Source of the DNA: a bacterium HR08
GTDB taxonomy: Bacteria; Acidobacteriota; Blastocatellia; HR10
NCBI GenBank assembly: GCA_002898775.1
Contig: BEHK01000004.1
Location: 1 to 45,938 of the forward strand
DNA length: 45,938 nt
Direction of reading: 5' to 3'
The position numbers and the translations under genes were made by a program. Positions within the stretch are counted from its first letter, which is position 1, and each line of letters starts with the position of its first letter. Shown in pieces: positions 25,488-34,487 of this stretch. Under the pieces are notes generated by a model that had not been told where the DNA came from, made no database searches, and saw only the letters and a list, made by a program, of their open reading frames with translations.

Positions 25488-26009
25488 ATGCCGCGAGCCA
25501 GGACGCACGATGCGATCACGCTGGCGCTCGCGCCACCGACGTTCCTGATGACGCACGCGCTGACGGGGAGCTACGATCTGGCCTGGCTGGTGACGTTGGC
25601 GACGCTCTTCTCCGGACTCATGTTCAACCCCGACCTGGACGTTCGGAGCACGCCATATGCCCGATGGGGTCTGTTGCGCTTCCTCTGGTGGCCGTATCAA
25701 GTGCTCATCCGCCATCGCTCGCGGCTCTCGCACGGACTCCTGCTCGGCACGCTCGTGCGCACCCTCTACCTTGCACTCGTGCTCGTGCTCATGGGCGCTG
25801 GCGGAATCCTCCTGTGGCACGGGATCCACGGGCGACCCGGATCCGGAGAGAGCATGCGCGCAGTGCTCGCCTTGCTGAAACAGACCCTCCTCTCCGTGGA
25901 GAAACGCTACTGGCTCGCGCTCTTTTTCGGCCTCTGGTGGGGATCGGCCGCGCACACGCTCGCCGATTGGGCGTGGAGCCTCTGGACGCAGACCAAGCGC
26001 ATGCTGTGA
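25488..26009 (+). CDS. DUF2227 putative metal-binding membrane protein
   Basis: The 173-residue protein matches DUF2227. It starts MPRARTHDAITLALAPPTFL and contains NPDLDVRSTPYARWGLLRFL, WWPYQVLIRHRSRLSHG and ALFFGLWWGSAAHTLADWAW. The His and Asp residues HD, DLD, HRSRLSHG and HTLAD are conserved in the family and could bind metal in the membrane. The function is unknown. GGAGGAGGTGAG precedes ATG 25488. It is divergent from the symporter operon and convergent with the next gene. Confidence 0.88.
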   Translation: MPRARTHDAITLALAPPTFLMTHALTGSYDLAWLVTLATLFSGLMFNPDLDVRSTPYARWGLLRFLWWPYQVLIRHRSRLSHGLLLGTLVRTLYLALVLVLMGAGGILLWHGIHGRPGSGESMRAVLALLKQTLLSVEKRYWLALFFGLWWGSAAHTLADWAWSLWTQTKRML

Positions 26010-26060
26010 ACCGGATCGTCGTCTTCCCGCACTGCGCAGGCGGATTCGACATCATCCGTC

Positions 26061-26116
26061 GGCCACTCGCCGACGCTCGCGGGCGCTACTTTTCATCCGG
26101 GGTTTGGCGAGTAGCC
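26061..26116. terminator. Inverted repeat between convergent genes
   Basis: GGCCACTCGCC (26061-26071) and GGCGAGTAGCC (26106-26116) pair at 10 of 11 positions with a 34-base loop. It lies between the stop codons of two convergent genes and may act as a shared terminator. Confidence 0.4.
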
Positions 26117-26141
26117 TCCGACCCTCCTCCTCACGGGCCTT

Positions 26142-28703
26142 TCAATTCAGCGTGAGCGCATAGATCGCCAGACGTGACTCCGCGTTGAGCAGCACTCCCG
26201 CGAAGACGACACGCCCGTCGGTCACAAGCAGCGGAGGAATGGGCGTCAGCAACTCTCCCGCCGGCCCCTGTTGTCGCGCGGGGAGAAGAAGCCTGAGCCC
26301 ACCCTGTTCCCAGAGATAGAGATTCGGCTCCCCCGACGCGAGGCTCAAGAACACGATCTTCCCCGTGGGGGCCAGGCTGTGAAAAGGCAGCAGTTCGATC
26401 GTCAACCCTTCGGGCGTCTGATCCCCATCAGCGATCACTTTCGTGAGCTGCCCCCCGGAGTAGGAGAAGATCGCGCGCACGTCGCCACCGTTGGGCCGGC
26501 TCACCACGCCGATGAAGCTCACGAGTCCTTGGGCGTTGATCTGCAGGGACGAGAAGACCTCGGGAGTGAATCCCCCGATCTGCAACTCCGAACCCCGACG
26601 GAAGGTCACGCCGATGGGGGTCGCGCCGCCGCTTTCGGCGATCTTTTGGAAGGTGTAGCCGAACCCGGTCTGTCGAGGCGTCGCGAGAATAACTGCTTCA
26701 TCGCGCTCGGCGCGCGCGGTGAGCGCGATTCTCCCATCATCGGCGAGCGCGATGTCCATGATGAAGATGGGAGCCGTGTTTCGAATGCGCGGGAGCGCAT
26801 TCAGATCAATGGGAGTATCCATGCTGTATCCCGTCTGCGTCGGCCGCGCCACAAGGAGCAGATGCTGCACGTTCGCGCCCGTATCATCGGCCAGATTCGC
26901 GATGAAGGCGATCTGATCTTGCTGATTCAAGCTGATGTCGAAAATGTCAACCACCCGCTTGCTGAAAAGAGGATCTCCGGAGGCGATGACCTTTTGGAAT
27001 GTCCCGCCCCGGCGGACGAAGAGGGCTGATCCGGCTTCGATCTCCGCCTGAATGGCGATCGTCCCCGCATCGTTGATCGCCGCTTCGGTGACGGAGCGAA
27101 CCTTCAGCCCTTCGATCACCTGACCCTGATACACCACCAGCTCGATCGCTCCGTCTCGGGCGCGGAAGAGATTCCGTCCCCCGCTCACGTTCCCGATGAA
27201 GAGCAGATCACCGCTGCGGTTGGCGACGAGATTGGAGAAGCCAAGGAAGGGGCTATCTGGAGAAGCCGATCGGACAGGGTCCAGGAGCGTCTCCGCCGGC
27301 GCCGATCCCGTATGAAGCCGAAGCGAGATGTTCAAGCCGAAAGCAGGCTTGTCAAAGGGTCCGGTAGGGATCCCGAAGTTCTCATTCAACACAACGGCGA
27401 TGTGATCGTACACGGCGTGACCCTGACGATTGATGGCATAAGGCGGGAGATTCTCCTCCGTTTGCGTGGCTCCGGGAAACTCCTGCGCCTGTCGCTGATT
27501 CCCGGCGAAGCGCAGAAGCCCGCCCCCGAGGATGGCACGCGAGGCCGCGCCACAGTAGATCACGCCGCCTTCGCCAAAGGTGGGCGCGCTGAGAAATTGC
27601 ACGCTGAATCCGCCAACGTTCTGTCCCGTGCGAATGATCTCTTGAAGGCTCCCTCCGGCATAGCGATACAGCGCCAGAGTCGGATTTTGTTGATTCGGCC
27701 GACGGAACGCGGCGATGAACACGAGCTCGCCATTGGGCGCGAGCGAATTCGGCGAGACCAGAAAAGGAAAGGCTGGGAAGATCGTATTGACGGGAGGGAC
27801 GATGTCCACGAACGTCGCGCCCGGGACGTTCGGCACCGCATCACCGATTTTCACCACGCGGGCCATCGAGGTGTCGGTCTTCACATAGAGCGCCCGTTCG
27901 GCTTGATTCAGGAAGGCGATCGCGTCCCCCTGTGGGCTCACGGCCTGAAGGAGGGGCATCGAGATCGCCCCTCCCGCGCTGCCGGAATCGCCCGTCCGCA
28001 CGAGCGGTTCGAGCGTTCCTCTCACAAGACGGAAGATCGCCCCCTGATCGGCGCCCATCAATGCGGTGAAATACGCGCGACCGTCGTTCGTCAATCGCGG
28101 GTTCGAGAAGCCGAGGATCGTCCCGATCGAAGTCGCCGCTCCCGTCATGAGCAGCGTTCGAATCCCGCTGCCGTCGGCCAGGAAAAGTCCGGCCCTCGCC
28201 ATCCCCCCCTCCGGGGGGGGACCTGAGGTCTCCGCGGTGAAGAGGATCTGCCGAGAATCGTCGAGGGAGAATTCCAGAAGGCGCGTGAAGACCTCCCCCT
28301 CCGGCGTGCGGTCGCCGATTTGAACGATCCGTCGCATGGTGCCCGTCGCCGCTTCCCGAAGGAAAATCGCGCCGCGTAATGTGCCCGTTTCTTCCGCGAC
28401 AGCGAACGCGACGTCCCGCGCCGCGTTGATCTGATGATCGCGCAGGACCGGGCCGACCCATTTCGTGCGATAGATGACGCGACTGCCAAGGAACCCCTGC
28501 CGAATGTCAAGGCCGTTGTTGTTGATCACGCTCGCGCGGTATTCGTAAGGCGCCGGTGGGGGGAGCTCGCCTGTTGCCACGAGACGTCGCAAAGGCTGCT
28601 GCGCGAATCGGGGAGCGGGGAGAAGTCCCAGGGAGAGAAGAATGATCCCGATTCGCCGCGCGAGGTCAGTAGGGGGGAGCGATGCCGCGCGAGACTTTCG
28701 CAT
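26142..28703 (-). CDS. Large secreted propeller-like protein of unknown function
   Basis: The 853-residue protein has a signal peptide (RRIGIILLSLGLLPAPRFAQ) and about ten repeats of roughly 65 residues. These combine an IAF-x-A hydrophobic strand, a G-x-L strand such as GAIFRLVRGTLEPLVRTGDS, and a GD-x-x-P turn (GDRTPEGEVF, GDAVPNVPGATF). This matches nothing I can name, but the repeats fit beta-propeller blades. There is no enzyme motif. GGAGGAGGG lies 7 bases before ATG 28703, and a strong promoter precedes it. Signals for C-terminal anchoring were not seen. Confidence 0.75.
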   Translation of the reverse strand: MRKSRAASLPPTDLARRIGIILLSLGLLPAPRFAQQPLRRLVATGELPPPAPYEYRASVINNNGLDIRQGFLGSRVIYRTKWVGPVLRDHQINAARDVAFAVAEETGTLRGAIFLREAATGTMRRIVQIGDRTPEGEVFTRLLEFSLDDSRQILFTAETSGPPPEGGMARAGLFLADGSGIRTLLMTGAATSIGTILGFSNPRLTNDGRAYFTALMGADQGAIFRLVRGTLEPLVRTGDSGSAGGAISMPLLQAVSPQGDAIAFLNQAERALYVKTDTSMARVVKIGDAVPNVPGATFVDIVPPVNTIFPAFPFLVSPNSLAPNGELVFIAAFRRPNQQNPTLALYRYAGGSLQEIIRTGQNVGGFSVQFLSAPTFGEGGVIYCGAASRAILGGGLLRFAGNQRQAQEFPGATQTEENLPPYAINRQGHAVYDHIAVVLNENFGIPTGPFDKPAFGLNISLRLHTGSAPAETLLDPVRSASPDSPFLGFSNLVANRSGDLLFIGNVSGGRNLFRARDGAIELVVYQGQVIEGLKVRSVTEAAINDAGTIAIQAEIEAGSALFVRRGGTFQKVIASGDPLFSKRVVDIFDISLNQQDQIAFIANLADDTGANVQHLLLVARPTQTGYSMDTPIDLNALPRIRNTAPIFIMDIALADDGRIALTARAERDEAVILATPRQTGFGYTFQKIAESGGATPIGVTFRRGSELQIGGFTPEVFSSLQINAQGLVSFIGVVSRPNGGDVRAIFSYSGGQLTKVIADGDQTPEGLTIELLPFHSLAPTGKIVFLSLASGEPNLYLWEQGGLRLLLPARQQGPAGELLTPIPPLLVTDGRVVFAGVLLNAESRLAIYALTLN

Positions 28704-28765
28704 ATCGTGCCCTCCTCCGTGAAACATTGGCCGGGGATTCGCAAGCTCCCCGGCACCAAGCGCGC

Positions 28766-28794
28766 ACTATAGTGAGCACAGCGCGCGCTGTCAA
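28766..28794 (-). promoter_or_regulatory. Strong promoter of the large secreted protein
   Basis: Reading the minus strand, a perfect TTGACA (28789-28794), exactly 17 bases, then TATAGT (28766-28771). The start of transcription is about 55 bases before ATG 28703. Confidence 0.7.
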
Positions 28795-28854
28795 CTCGTG
28801 CTCATGCGACCATGGGGAAGGGGAATACGGTGGGTGATCCCACGGCGGTCCCTT

Positions 28855-29403
28855 TTAGCCTCGCCGAAAGAGTCCTCGGATCCAATTCCACACGTATCGC
28901 AGGAAGGTTCGGAGGATTCCATGCCGAGGGGGCGCCACAGGTGTTCCCGTCGCCTCCGCCTTCTGAAGCGCCTCGAGCTCCGCTTCAAGCGCCGTGAAGA
29001 ACTGTCCGGCGAGCATACGGGCCGTCCCCTGCAACATACGCTGTCCCACGCTGGCGATCGGGCCGCCGACCTGCACATCCCCGGAGTAATGGACGACCGT
29101 CTCCGCATCTCGTTCTTCCAGGATGATCGCCCCCGTCCCCTTGGCGAAGCCCTGCGCGCCTCTCCCTTCAAAAGCGATCCCATAACGAGTCGGCGGCACG
29201 AGATCTTTCAGCTCAAATGTCCCCGTATATGTCCCCCGAATGGAGGCGACTCCGACCTGGAGCGTGGCCTTGTAGGTATTCTCGCTCTGAGGTTCCAGCT
29301 GTTGGCATCCGGGCAGACATCGAGCGATCACGTGCGGATCCGTCAGCAAGCGCCAGATGACTTCTCGCCGCGCCTTGAGCGTGTGCGTTCCCTCAACCTT
29401 CAT
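28855..29403 (-). CDS. CoxG-like SRPBCC protein
   Basis: The 182-residue protein is a START/SRPBCC-fold protein of the CoxG (carbon monoxide dehydrogenase subunit G) family: MKVEGTHTLKARREVIWRLL, CLPGCQQLEPQSENTYKATL, GTYTGTFELKDLVPPTRYGI and VHYSGDVQVGGPIASVGQRM. The last 30 residues (RTFLRYVWNWIRGLFRRG) form an amphipathic, Trp- and Arg-rich tail that may bind membranes. No CO dehydrogenase or xanthine-oxidase-type genes are present, so its partner is unknown. GGAGGG precedes ATG 29403. It lies 21 bases after mqnD on the same strand. Confidence 0.85.
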   Translation of the reverse strand: MKVEGTHTLKARREVIWRLLTDPHVIARCLPGCQQLEPQSENTYKATLQVGVASIRGTYTGTFELKDLVPPTRYGIAFEGRGAQGFAKGTGAIILEERDAETVVHYSGDVQVGGPIASVGQRMLQGTARMLAGQFFTALEAELEALQKAEATGTPVAPPRHGILRTFLRYVWNWIRGLFRRG

Positions 29404-29424
29404 CTCGTCCCTCCCTTGCGCCGT

Positions 29425-30264
29425 TCATTCGACGAATTCGATGGAAACCGACCGGGGGAGCACGCCGCGTTCATATCCCATCTGCAGAAGCTGGCGGATG
29501 GCCGTCTTTCCGCGTTCCCCGCACTCCAGTGTCAGCTCATTGACGTACATGCGGACGAAGCGGTCGGCCGAGGTCGCGTCCAATCCGCGTCCGAACTGCA
29601 GCGCATAGGTGAGCGCCTCCTCGCGATGGGTGAACGCGTAGGCGATGCTCTGCTTGAGCAGTCCCGCGAGCGCGCGACACACGTCCACGCCGAGATCGCG
29701 TCGCACAGCATTTCCGCCCAACGGCAGCGGCAGTCCCGTCTGATCGAACCACCATTGGCCGAGATCAAGGACCTTCCGTAAGCCGAAGGTCGGGTACGTC
29801 AGTTGTCCTTCGTGGATGAGCAGCCCAGCGTCAGCCTGCCCCTTCGCCACATACTCCGGAATGTGATCGAAGGGGACGACCGTATAACGGACATCCGGGG
29901 CGATGAGCCGAAGCACGAGGAAGGCCGTCGTCAGCGTTCCCGGCACGGCGATCCGAGCTCGAGGGAGATCATCAACCGTCAATGCCTCGCGGGCAACGAG
30001 AAGAGGGCCATATCCCTCCCCAATGCTCGCTCCACTGGTCAGAAGCGCGTATCTATCGGCGACGTACGCATAGGCGTGAAATGAGAGCGCCGTCAGTTCG
30101 TACTTCCCCTCCATGGCGCTGCGGTTGAGCGATTCGATGTCCTTGAGGACGTGCTCGAAGCGAAATCCCCCGGTGGGAATCTTCCCTTGCACAAGGGCGT
30201 AGAACATGAACGCATCGTCCGGATCCGGACTATGCGCGATGCGCATGAACGGCGAGACGTCCAT
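29425..30264 (-). CDS. mqnD: 1,4-dihydroxy-6-naphthoate synthase MqnD
   Basis: MqnD cleaves cyclic de-hypoxanthine futalosine to 1,4-dihydroxy-6-naphthoate in the futalosine route to menaquinone. The 279-residue protein has the family N-terminus MRIAHSPDPDDAFMFYALVQ, LTALSFHAYAYVADRYALL, GYGPLLVAREALTVDD, and IHEGQLTYPTFGLRKVLDLG near the middle. ATG 30264 has GGGAGG 8 bases upstream. Other futalosine genes (mqnA, B, C) are not here. The menaquinol it helps make would feed the bc-type complex at 11402-14220. Confidence 0.93.
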   Translation of the reverse strand: MDVSPFMRIAHSPDPDDAFMFYALVQGKIPTGGFRFEHVLKDIESLNRSAMEGKYELTALSFHAYAYVADRYALLTSGASIGEGYGPLLVAREALTVDDLPRARIAVPGTLTTAFLVLRLIAPDVRYTVVPFDHIPEYVAKGQADAGLLIHEGQLTYPTFGLRKVLDLGQWWFDQTGLPLPLGGNAVRRDLGVDVCRALAGLLKQSIAYAFTHREEALTYALQFGRGLDATSADRFVRMYVNELTLECGERGKTAIRQLLQMGYERGVLPRSVSIEFVE

Positions 30265-30846
30265 ATATCGAACCTCCCAACGCAGCAAACTCGCAAGTTT
30301 AGCGAACCGGTAGTCGCAAGGCAAGCACTTGATCTTCTGCAAAGGGCCTGCGGGTGCTTCCCGATCTCGCTGTGAATAAGCACGAGCGATCTCCATGACG
30401 GCTCGGTATGCGAGCCCCAGAAGGGGGCAACCGAATCTCGCCCAGAGCGAGCGGAGCGAGCCCTAGGAACGGAGGAGTTCCCAAACCCATTCCAAGCCCG
30501 CGCACGCGGGCGGCCCAGGCGGAGGCCGATCGTGACGTCGCCTACACAGACGCTGCGTGTGATTGGGCCAATGGGCCGTCCCATTCGGGGGCTTGGGGAA
30601 TGTGGGGCCGCCGTTGTCTCAGGGCTCGCCCTCGGCTCGCTCTACATTCGGGCGCTCGCGCGAGCTTCACGTGGGGACATCACAAGGGCCCGCTTGTCGC
30701 TCGCCCTGGCGAGATTTGACAGCCTCCGTGTGGAAATTTTATGGCTCGCTCAAAACGGCTCCGGGCGCTCATGCGAGCTTTGGGCCGAATGGGGCTATAT
30801 GCCCTCTCAATCGGTATGGGCAATCGGCCCTCATCGCGCCGGGGAC
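30265..30846. other. Gene-free stretch holding a dispersed repeat
   Basis: I see no protein-coding gene in these 580 bases. It holds repeat copy A (30432-30650), a palindrome CTCGCC-CT-GGCGAG (30700-30713), and a lone TTGACA (30716-30721) without a good -10. Short overlapping frames on both strands look like shadows. Confidence 0.55.
30432..30650 (-). repeat. MITE/REP-like element, copy A
   Basis: This 219-base element is related to copy B at 40014-40240 in inverted orientation. Its ends are imperfect inverted repeats: CGAATCTCGCCCAGAGCGAG on the left and GCTCGCTCTACATTCG on the right. Inside, the 15 bases CATTCCCCAAGCCCC (minus strand, 30588-30602) and a 23-base block (30495-30517) are identical to copy B, with the same 70-base gap between the two blocks. 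It encodes no transposase. Confidence 0.75.
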
Positions 30847-31962
30847 TCACTCGTACATTAAAGCTCGAACCGGATCTTGGAGCGCGGCGCGCAAGGCCGG
30901 ATAGAGCGCGCCCACGGCCCCACTCCCGAATCCGGCGGCGATCGTCGCGAGCACCCATCGCCATTCCATCTCCACGCGCAAGGTCGTGAGTCCGTCCACG
31001 AGGGATTTGAGGGCGAGCGAGAGAACGAGAGCGGTGAGAATTCCGAGGCCGCTGATGGTGAGGGCCTGCTTCTCGATGAGGATGGCGATGAAGATTCGAG
31101 AGGCGCCGAGGCTCTTCAAGATGCCGATCTGCCGCGTCTGTTCCAGCACGCTCGTGTACATGGTGAGCGTGATCAGGAGCGCGCTCACGATGACAGCCAC
31201 TCCGAGGATGGCTTTGAGGAAGCTGTTGATCAGAGGGATCCCATCGGCGTACAGGCGTGGGAGGTCGCGCGTGAGTACGACCTGTCGGTCGGGGAATCGC
31301 CGCTGCAGCTCGGCGGCGATTGTCTCTTGGTCTTCCGGACGAGCGCATTTGACGAGAAAGGCCGATCCCCGACCTTCGGCGCCGAGGGCACGTTGCATCG
31401 TCTCCAGGGGGATCTTGATGCGCGGGCCAAGTGGTGGCTCATAGATGCCGACGATGCGGAACGGGCGGCCGAAGATCTCGATCGTATCGCCGACCTTCGC
31501 CCCTCGGGAGCGAGCGCGCACGGTATCAATGAGCGCTTCGTCGCCTCCCTTCAGGCCACGTCCCTCGACCAGGCGCACTCCCGTCAGCGAGGCATATTCG
31601 GCGTATTTCACGCCCTCGACGAGTCGCAGGTCGAGACCGCGCCCCGTCGGCTGCAGATACTGGCCGATGAGGGTGACCCCTCGCACGCCGGGAACTTCAG
31701 CGATCGCCTGCGCGAGCGCTTCAGACAACGTGAGCTGTGCGCTACTGGGCGTGAGCCCCGCCGTCCCACGCTCGCGCACGAGGATCTCCACGCCGACGCT
31801 CGCTTCGCGCCGGCCGCGCTCTTTCAAGATCCCGCGCACGAGCCCCGTCGTCATCAACACGAGCGTCATGGCTGCGGTGACGCCGAGAACGCTCGCCGCC
31901 GTGCGCCTCGGATGATGCAGCAGGAAACTCAGGACCAGATTATCGCGCCAGCGACCGCTCAT
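30847..31962 (-). CDS. FtsX/MacB-type ABC transporter permease
   Basis: The 371-residue protein has one N-terminal membrane helix (AASVLGVTAAMTLVLMTTGL), a periplasmic MacB-like domain (residues 50-240, with VEGVKYAEYASLTGVRLVEG and EIFGRPFRIVGIYEP), and an FtsX domain with three helices (AVIVSALLITLTMYTSVLEQ; TRQIGILKSLGASRIFI; GSGAVGALYPALRAALQDPV). RQIGILKSLGAS is the coupling motif. No ATPase gene lies nearby. It overlaps the end of the preceding gene by 23 bases, with GGGAGATC before ATG 31962. It may belong to a lipoprotein- or signal-type exporter whose ATPase is elsewhere. Confidence 0.88.
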   Translation of the reverse strand: MSGRWRDNLVLSFLLHHPRRTAASVLGVTAAMTLVLMTTGLVRGILKERGRREASVGVEILVRERGTAGLTPSSAQLTLSEALAQAIAEVPGVRGVTLIGQYLQPTGRGLDLRLVEGVKYAEYASLTGVRLVEGRGLKGGDEALIDTVRARSRGAKVGDTIEIFGRPFRIVGIYEPPLGPRIKIPLETMQRALGAEGRGSAFLVKCARPEDQETIAAELQRRFPDRQVVLTRDLPRLYADGIPLINSFLKAILGVAVIVSALLITLTMYTSVLEQTRQIGILKSLGASRIFIAILIEKQALTISGLGILTALVLSLALKSLVDGLTTLRVEMEWRWVLATIAAGFGSGAVGALYPALRAALQDPVRALMYE

Positions 31963-34480
31963 CGAAGATCTCCCAGACGACTTCTCCCACCAGAGGGTGG
32001 AATCCTTTCGCCCGCGCCGTCTCGCTCAATCGTCCATCGCGCGTCGCGCCGATCAGCTCCAGCACCGTCGGCACGAGCGAGAGGCTGTCATACGGGCGCG
32101 TGACGATGTATCCTCGCTTGAGGCCCGTTTGGCGTCCCCCCCACATCATCCACGTCGCATGCGTCGCCGTGCGGTAGAAGCTCCCGTGATTGCCGCCGGG
32201 ATTGAAGTCGCGAATGTTGAAATTCCAGTAGGGATTCGCATGAAGCAGAAGGTCCGGCTCGACATTTCGACGTCGTCGCGCGAAGAAGCGTCGCATCAGT
32301 GATGCCTCGGGCGAATCCCCGTTCTCCGTGCGCTCCATCAGCCGCGCGCTCTCCGCGGCGCGCACCTGCTCTTCGTACCTCATGGACCCGGAGACCGCCG
32401 GCTCCGACCTCCCGAGCAGCTCATAGAGCCCCACCACCGCGATCGCATATCGCGTGCGATGCGTCGCCTCGATCCATTCCCGCTCGGTGTGGAACTCCGA
32501 GAGCCACGCGCGGCGATCCCCCGCGACGGCCAGATTCTCATCCTCCCAGAGGGCGAGGGGGAAACCCGGCTGAACATCTCGCCATTCGAAGGTGATGGTG
32601 CCATCGGCCGCCTGCGTCAGGCGGGCGATCGGCGCGTAGCGGAGCAGTCTCTGCGTCGCCTCCTCGGGCGAGCGCTTCGCCACAATGAGCGCCTGGTGCT
32701 CCTCGCCGCCGTAGAGCCACACCACGTCCTCGCCCGTATCCAGCGGCGTTCCGCGCAACGCCGATCGAATCTCCGCATATGGAATGCGCAGGGCGATGAA
32801 GTCCACCGGATAGGGCGAGACCTGCGGCTGCACATTGTTGAGGACGCGATGTTCCTTCAAGAGCCGGAGATAGTTGATCCGGCGGAACGTCGCCTCTTCG
32901 TCCACGCGCCCATTCGGATGCAGGTGGATCGTCCCGTCCTTCAGTCCCACCACGTAGTTCTGCAATTGATAGACGGAGTTCCGCGGGCCGAACACTCGTG
33001 GCCGGATGAGGTCTTCGAGGCGCACCGCCTGAGGGGTGAACATCTCCTCCCGCAGCGCGAGCAGGTTCGAGAGCATCCGGAGATACGCCGCGTATTCGGC
33101 GCGATACTCGACCATGTTCCTCAGGTGGGCTCGCAGCTCCTTCCGCCCCTCGTCCGACAACGCGGAGGGCGCCGACAGTGCCGCCTGCACCCGATGAATC
33201 CACTGATCCACAGCCCAGAGCTCCTCGCGCAGCTCCGCGCACTCGCGCTCCCAACGGGCGCGGTTCCGCTCGAGGACTTCGAAGAACAGGAGGCGCAAGG
33301 CGCGGGAGACGCGCTCCGGATGGCGCCGCTTCATCTCCTGCATGAGCAAGTGCAGGAGGTTCAGATCGGAGTTTCGAAAGTGCAGCATCGCCCGCTCGTT
33401 CCCATCGTAATCAATGAAGAGCGTCGGGTAGTGCGCCTGCCCCTTCAGGTAGAGCGATTCGCGGCTCGGATTGACGAATCCCTGGGCGAGGAAATTCATG
33501 CTGCGAAATTGGAAATCGTGCCGATTCGCCCGCTTGGTCAGGACGTGATGCCCCCCCCACGCGGCGCGCGTGAAGTAGGACACGAGGTTGAAGCCCTGAC
33601 TGTAAATCTCCGGATGCGTCGTGATGCCGTGATCGGAGACGAGGATGAGGACCGTCTCCTCGGGATAGGGCCCCTCGCGGAGGGCTGTGTAAATGCGCCC
33701 GACGGTTCGATCCACGCGTTGCGCCAGGTGTCGGATCAGCTCCTCATCGTTGTTCGTGTGGACGAAGTGGTCGAAGAGCGAGTAGTAGGCGCTCAGGTAG
33801 CGAAAGCGCGGGTCCCTCATGTTCGCCAGAAGATGCTCCTCGTTGGCCATGTCGAAGGCTTCGTGCGAGTCGGGACCGCCGAGCCATCGGGCCAGCAGTT
33901 CCTCCACCGAGCGGCTGGGGAATCGCGCCTGCAGCATTCGCGCCAGCGCCGTCCAGCTCGTCCCACGTCGGATCAGCTCGAGCCCGAGGCGTTTCTCGTC
34001 CTCTTCGTAGAGGTCTTCCAGAAGCGGCGCCCCGCGTTCGTCCAACACCTCCACAGCTCGTGCATGCAGGCGCCGTCCGCGCAACAGTTCGTATTGGATC
34101 AGGACGTTGTTCAGATAGTCCTCCAGACGCCCCGTCGCCCGATCCCATTCCACATTCGAGATGAGCGGTTGAGGATGTCCCGTCGCGAGCATGGCCCACG
34201 ATGGCCCAGAGAGGGACTGTCCGCGCGTGTAGAAGTGCTCGAAGACGATGCCCTCGTCGTAGAAGACGCGTCGGATCCAGGGGAGGTAGCTCTTGCCCGT
34301 TTGCGGATTTCGCTGCCGAACGTATTTCCAGATGAGGTCGGGCGGGAGGCCGTCGAATTTCAGGAAGATGAGGCGCCGCACCGACGGCGCGCGCTTTTCT
34401 GCCCCTGCCGGACAGGCGGCGATCCCTTCAACGAGAAGGGCGAGCAGCAGCAGGCCGAGTGAACGTCGAATGCGCATCAT
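31940..34480 (-). CDS. Alkaline-phosphatase-superfamily secreted protein
   Basis: The 846-residue protein has a signal peptide with a CPAGA segment (LLLLALLVEGIAACPAG). Its catalytic core is of the type I phosphodiesterase/nucleotide pyrophosphatase kind. Motifs in order: FLKFDGLPPDLI (metal Asp), GQSLSGPSWAMLATGHP (Ser nucleophile), SLFDHFVHTNNDEEL (metal Asp/His), LVSDHGITTHPEI (metal Asp-His), and near the C-terminus NHGSFYRTATHATWMMWGG (metal His). Between the last two lies a large insertion of about 400 residues, much of it helical. The substrate is unknown. It starts 8 bases after the preceding gene's stop and overlaps the permease gene. Confidence 0.85.
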   Translation of the reverse strand: MMRIRRSLGLLLLALLVEGIAACPAGAEKRAPSVRRLIFLKFDGLPPDLIWKYVRQRNPQTGKSYLPWIRRVFYDEGIVFEHFYTRGQSLSGPSWAMLATGHPQPLISNVEWDRATGRLEDYLNNVLIQYELLRGRRLHARAVEVLDERGAPLLEDLYEEDEKRLGLELIRRGTSWTALARMLQARFPSRSVEELLARWLGGPDSHEAFDMANEEHLLANMRDPRFRYLSAYYSLFDHFVHTNNDEELIRHLAQRVDRTVGRIYTALREGPYPEETVLILVSDHGITTHPEIYSQGFNLVSYFTRAAWGGHHVLTKRANRHDFQFRSMNFLAQGFVNPSRESLYLKGQAHYPTLFIDYDGNERAMLHFRNSDLNLLHLLMQEMKRRHPERVSRALRLLFFEVLERNRARWERECAELREELWAVDQWIHRVQAALSAPSALSDEGRKELRAHLRNMVEYRAEYAAYLRMLSNLLALREEMFTPQAVRLEDLIRPRVFGPRNSVYQLQNYVVGLKDGTIHLHPNGRVDEEATFRRINYLRLLKEHRVLNNVQPQVSPYPVDFIALRIPYAEIRSALRGTPLDTGEDVVWLYGGEEHQALIVAKRSPEEATQRLLRYAPIARLTQAADGTITFEWRDVQPGFPLALWEDENLAVAGDRRAWLSEFHTEREWIEATHRTRYAIAVVGLYELLGRSEPAVSGSMRYEEQVRAAESARLMERTENGDSPEASLMRRFFARRRRNVEPDLLLHANPYWNFNIRDFNPGGNHGSFYRTATHATWMMWGGRQTGLKRGYIVTRPYDSLSLVPTVLELIGATRDGRLSETARAKGFHPLVGEVVWEIFDERSLAR

Positions 34481-34487
34481 GATGGGG

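Noticed and set aside
26142-28703. Enzyme function for the large propeller-like protein
   Set aside because: I saw no catalytic motif in any repeat, so I left it as unknown.
30716-30744. TTGACA followed by TTATGG as a plus-strand promoter
   Set aside because: The -10 is poor and no plus-strand gene follows; it would only read antisense into the permease gene.
32459-34462. Long open frame of 667 codons on the plus strand, antisense to the phosphatase-superfamily gene
   Set aside because: It mirrors a well-supported minus-strand gene in a GC-rich genome, where antisense frames stay open by chance. It has no signal, motif or ribosome site.
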